From: Yimella sp.
GTDB taxonomy: Bacteria > Actinomycetota > Actinomycetes > Actinomycetales > Dermatophilaceae
NCBI GenBank assembly: GCA_030150425.1
Contig: JASLFY010000209.1
Location: 1 to 7,714, forward strand
Length of the DNA: 7,714 nt
Reading direction: 5' to 3'
This document shows positions 5,937 through 7,714 of this stretch, piece after piece. Both the position numbers and the translations under genes were made by a program. Position 1 is the stretch's first letter. Each line of letters starts with the position of its first letter. A model generated the notes under the pieces. That model had not been told where the DNA came from. It made no database searches and saw nothing but the letters and a program-made list of their open reading frames with translations.

Positions 5937-6226
5937 CCCTGCTGGCCGAGGTCGCCGGCTCGCAGCCGGGCGATCTCGGCGTCACGCTCGGCGAGTTCGT
6001 CGCGCAGGCGGTCGAGCACGTCGTCTACCTGCCCCATCCGGTAGCCGCGCATCGTCTGGTCGAACCGCAACGCCCCGACCTCGTCGGGGCCGATCGGTCC
6101 GGCCGGCAGCGGCTCGAACGGGGTGGTGTGGACGGCGTCGTCGAGGTGTCCGCTGAAGCGCCCGGCCACCGCGGCGACGGCCAGCCCGGCCACGGCGACC
6201 AGGAGAACGATGAGTACGACGATCAC
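5933..6226 (-). CDS. Small DivIVA-like membrane protein (Rv1209-type)
   Basis: This 97-residue protein has an N-terminal membrane helix (about residues 1-21). A linker leads to LRFDQTMRGYRMGQVDDVLDRL (53-74), the short DivIVA signature (F-x-x-x-x-RGY-x-x-x-x-VD-x-x-L-x-x-L), followed by a short charged coiled-coil helix (about 70-90). The family includes M. tuberculosis Rv1209. DivIVA domains bind curved membrane or recruit partners to poles and septa; whether this short anchored form localises in that way is inference. The start is GTG 6226. There is no Shine-Dalgarno, but a TAGTCT hexamer ends 6 bases upstream, suggesting a leaderless transcript. It overlaps the PIG-V-like gene downstream by 4 bases and follows the LOG-family gene by 25 bases. 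Confidence 0.85.
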   Translation of the reverse strand: MIVVLIVLLVAVAGLAVAAVAGRFSGHLDDAVHTTPFEPLPAGPIGPDEVGALRFDQTMRGYRMGQVDDVLDRLRDELAERDAEIARLRAGDLGQQG

Positions 6227-6232
6227 CGGGAC

Positions 6233-6238
6233 AGACTA
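6233..6238 (-). promoter_or_regulatory. -10 hexamer TAGTCT for a probable leaderless transcript
   Basis: On the minus strand TAGTCT (6238-6233) fits TANNNT and ends 6 bases before GTG 6226, so transcription would begin at or next to the start codon. It sits in the 25-base gap after the LOG-family stop. It would give the DivIVA-like and PIG-V-like genes a promoter independent of dapE. No clear -35 is visible. Confidence 0.45.
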
Positions 6239-6251
6239 ACCGGACGGCCGA

Positions 6252-7007
6252 TCAGGACTGCTCGCCCCCGGCAGCGCGCTGCCGATCGGCGTCGATGATC
6301 AGCTGGACGGCTTCGGCCGGTTCGTCGACGACGTGCAGCCGGTCGACGTCCTCGGGGTTGATCATCCCCTCGCTGAGCAGCGTGTTCCGGGCGAAGTCGA
6401 CCAGCGGCTGCCAGAAGTCGCGACCGAGCAGGATCAGCGGGAAGCTGGTGATCTTCTGGGTCTGGGCGAGGGTGACCGCCTCGAACAGTTCGTCGAGTGT
6501 GCCGAAGCCGCCGGGCAGCACGACGTAGCCCTGGGAGTACTTCACGAACATCGTCTTGCGGACGAAGAAGTAGCGGAAGTTGACGCCGAGGTCGACGTGG
6601 GCGTTCAGCCCGGTCTCGAACGGCAGCTCGATGCCGAGGCCGACGCTCACGCCGTCGGCCTGCTTCGCGCCGAGGTTGGCCGCCTCCATCGCGCCCGGGC
6701 CACCGCCGGTGATGACGGCGTAGCCGGCCTCGGCGAGCAGCCGACCCACCTCGACGCCCTTCGCGTAGTGGGCGCTGTCCGGGGTGAGCCGGGCAGATCC
6801 GAAGACGGCGACCGCCGGCCCGAGCTCGGCCAGGGCGCCGAAGCCCTCCACGAACTCGGCCTGGATCCGCATCACCCGCCACGGGTCGGTGTGCAGCCAG
6901 TCCGAGTCGGGCTGGTGGTCCAGCAACCGCTGATCGGTGGTCGTACGCGGCACCTGGCTGCCGCGCAGCGTCGTGGCGCCGCGCCGGTAGATCCCCTGCT
7001 GACTCAT
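6252..7007 (-). CDS. LOG-family (TIGR00730) Rossmann-fold protein, long type
   Basis: This 251-residue protein has about 60 N-terminal residues, then the lysine-decarboxylase-like Rossmann fold. VAVFGSARL (66-74) opens it. GGGPGAME (101-108) and the hallmark PGGFGTLDE (165-173) form the nucleotide site, with the conserved RK (150-151) between them. LOG proteins hydrolyse nucleoside 5'-monophosphates at the ribose-base bond, and some release free cytokinins; the older label lysine decarboxylase is not supported by this motif. It is longer than the 187-residue M. tuberculosis Rv1205, so it belongs to the long branch and its substrate is less certain. ATG 7007 overlaps the dapE stop by 4 bases (7004-7007), with GGGGA just upstream, so it is co-translated with dapE. 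Confidence 0.9.
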   Translation of the reverse strand: MSQQGIYRRGATTLRGSQVPRTTTDQRLLDHQPDSDWLHTDPWRVMRIQAEFVEGFGALAELGPAVAVFGSARLTPDSAHYAKGVEVGRLLAEAGYAVITGGGPGAMEAANLGAKQADGVSVGLGIELPFETGLNAHVDLGVNFRYFFVRKTMFVKYSQGYVVLPGGFGTLDELFEAVTLAQTQKITSFPLILLGRDFWQPLVDFARNTLLSEGMINPEDVDRLHVVDEPAEAVQLIIDADRQRAAGGEQS

Positions 7008-7714
7008 GCGTCCCCTTGTTCGTCCGGTGCGAGCCAGCGCCGCATCGCCGCAAGGGCGTCGCTGATCTGCTGCTCCGGGCAGCGTTCGTCGTCGGTGTGG
7101 GCGAGGTTCGGGTCGCCCGGGCCGAAGTTCACCGCCGGCACGCCGAGCACCGAGAAGCGGGCGACGTCGGTCCAGCCCTCCTTGGCCACCACCGGCAGGC
7201 CGAGGGCGTCGACGAAGGCGGCGGCCGCCGGTCGGTCCAGGCCGGGGCGCGCGCCGTCGGCGGCGTCGGTGACGGTGCATTCGTAGCCGGGGAACACCGA
7301 CCGTACGTGGGCGAGGGCCTCCTCGCTGTTCTTGTCCGGCGCGTAGCGGTAGTTCACGCTCACCACGCACCGGTCCGGGATGACGTTGCCGGCGATCCCG
7401 CCGCTGATCCCGACCGCGTTCAACGCCTCGTGGTAGTCGAGGCCGTCGACGGTGACGGTCTCCGGTTCGTACGCCTGCAGCGCGGCGAGGATGTGGCCGG
7501 CCTCGTGGATCGCGTTGTGGCCGTTCCACGGCCGCGCCGAGTGGGCCGAGATGCCCTTGGTCGCGACGTCGACCCGCATCGTGCCCTTGCAGCCGCCCTC
7601 GATGCCGCCGTCGGTGGGCTCGAGCAGCACCGCGAAGTCGCCCTGCAGCCACTCGGGGTGGGTGCGGGCGATCCGGCCCAGACCGTTGAACTCGTCCTCG
7701 ATCTCCTCGCAGTC
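7004..7714 (-). CDS. dapE: Succinyl-diaminopimelate desuccinylase, 3' part (5' end outside window)
   Basis: The C-terminal 236 residues are visible. They begin DCEEIEDEFNG, where the EE pair holds the catalytic-base and metal-ligand glutamates of M20 peptidases. LEPTDGGIEGGCKG supplies the next ligand (E32 of the visible part). SAHSARPWNGHNAI (about 57-70) lies in the dimerisation lid, and HTDDE (from H206) carries the last metal histidine. This set fits the Gram-positive/actinobacterial DapE group. The enzyme removes succinate from N-succinyl-LL-2,6-diaminopimelate on the way to lysine and meso-DAP for peptidoglycan. A normal enzyme has about 350-380 residues, so roughly a third is missing at the window edge, not by mutation. 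The frame is open to the edge. It is the first visible gene of the minus-strand operon. Confidence 0.92.
   Translation of the reverse strand, partial: DCEEIEDEFNGLGRIARTHPEWLQGDFAVLLEPTDGGIEGGCKGTMRVDVATKGISAHSARPWNGHNAIHEAGHILAALQAYEPETVTVDGLDYHEALNAVGISGGIAGNVIPDRCVVSVNYRYAPDKNSEEALAHVRSVFPGYECTVTDAADGARPGLDRPAAAAFVDALGLPVVAKEGWTDVARFSVLGVPAVNFGPGDPNLAHTDDERCPEQQISDALAAMRRWLAPDEQGDA

Noticed and set aside
4653..6044. A 463-codon open frame on the plus strand opposite the PIG-V-like and DivIVA-like genes.
   Set aside because: Its translation is Arg/Gly/Asp/Gln-rich low-complexity sequence with no family motif, as expected for an antisense frame of GC-rich coding DNA. The minus strand has clear membrane-protein and DivIVA motifs.
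6333..7286. A 317-codon plus-strand open frame opposite the LOG and dapE genes.
   Set aside because: It shows no conserved motif, while both minus-strand genes carry complete catalytic signatures. It is an antisense shadow.

Overview
The window is about 7.7 kb of very GC-rich DNA (roughly 70% G+C) with strong G/C bias at third codon positions. Its gene content is typical of an actinobacterium: a DUF3117 protein, a PaaX-type regulator, an NfeD/SPFH pair, a DivIVA-like membrane protein, a LOG-family protein and a Gram-positive-type DapE. Several of these families lie near one another in Mycobacterium tuberculosis (dapE Rv1202, LOG Rv1205, DivIVA-like Rv1209, DUF3117 Rv1211, O-methyltransferase Rv1220c, sigE Rv1221). 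The order here looks like a rearranged version of that neighbourhood. I cannot name a genus from this sequence.

Layout. (1) Positions 1-174 are a probable divergent promoter region. On the minus strand a GGAAC-N18-GTTG signature of the SigE/SigH/SigR type points left, toward a gene that would begin at or beyond the window edge, by synteny perhaps sigE. On the plus strand a TAGATT -10 hexamer sits just before the ATG of an O-methyltransferase gene (175-807), which looks leaderless. (2) A perfect hairpin (822-857) separates that gene from a convergent 55-residue DUF3117 gene (873-1040, minus). (3) After about 200 bp, a plus-strand block runs 1245-4638: PaaX-like regulator, PaaG-like crotonase-fold isomerase (4-bp overlap), NfeD-like membrane protein and SPFH/band-7 protein. 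(4) A second perfect hairpin (4651-4686) closes that block against a convergent minus-strand series. (5) From right to left the series is dapE (partial, runs off the window), a long-type LOG Rossmann protein (4-bp overlap), a small DivIVA-like membrane protein (25-bp gap, with its own apparent leaderless promoter) and a PIG-V-like membrane mannosyltransferase (4-bp overlap).

How the genes fit together. The dapE-LOG pair joins lysine/diaminopimelate synthesis with a nucleotide phosphoribohydrolase. The DivIVA-like and PIG-V-like genes are tightly coupled and both products are membrane proteins, so a role in cell-envelope glycosylation at a particular site is conceivable but unproven. The PaaX/crotonase pair looks like a small self-regulated acyl-CoA catabolic unit separated from any complete phenylacetate cluster. 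NfeD plus SPFH is a well-known membrane-microdomain pair.

I found no CRISPR array, transposase, phage gene, rRNA or tRNA. No gap between genes exceeds about 205 bases. Most of the window is conserved actinobacterial gene content. The points most worth checking are the DivIVA-like/PIG-V coupling, the loss of both hydratase glutamates in the crotonase, two leaderless-type gene starts, the ECF-type promoter at the left edge, and an excess of the palindrome CGTACG tied to unusual codon choice.
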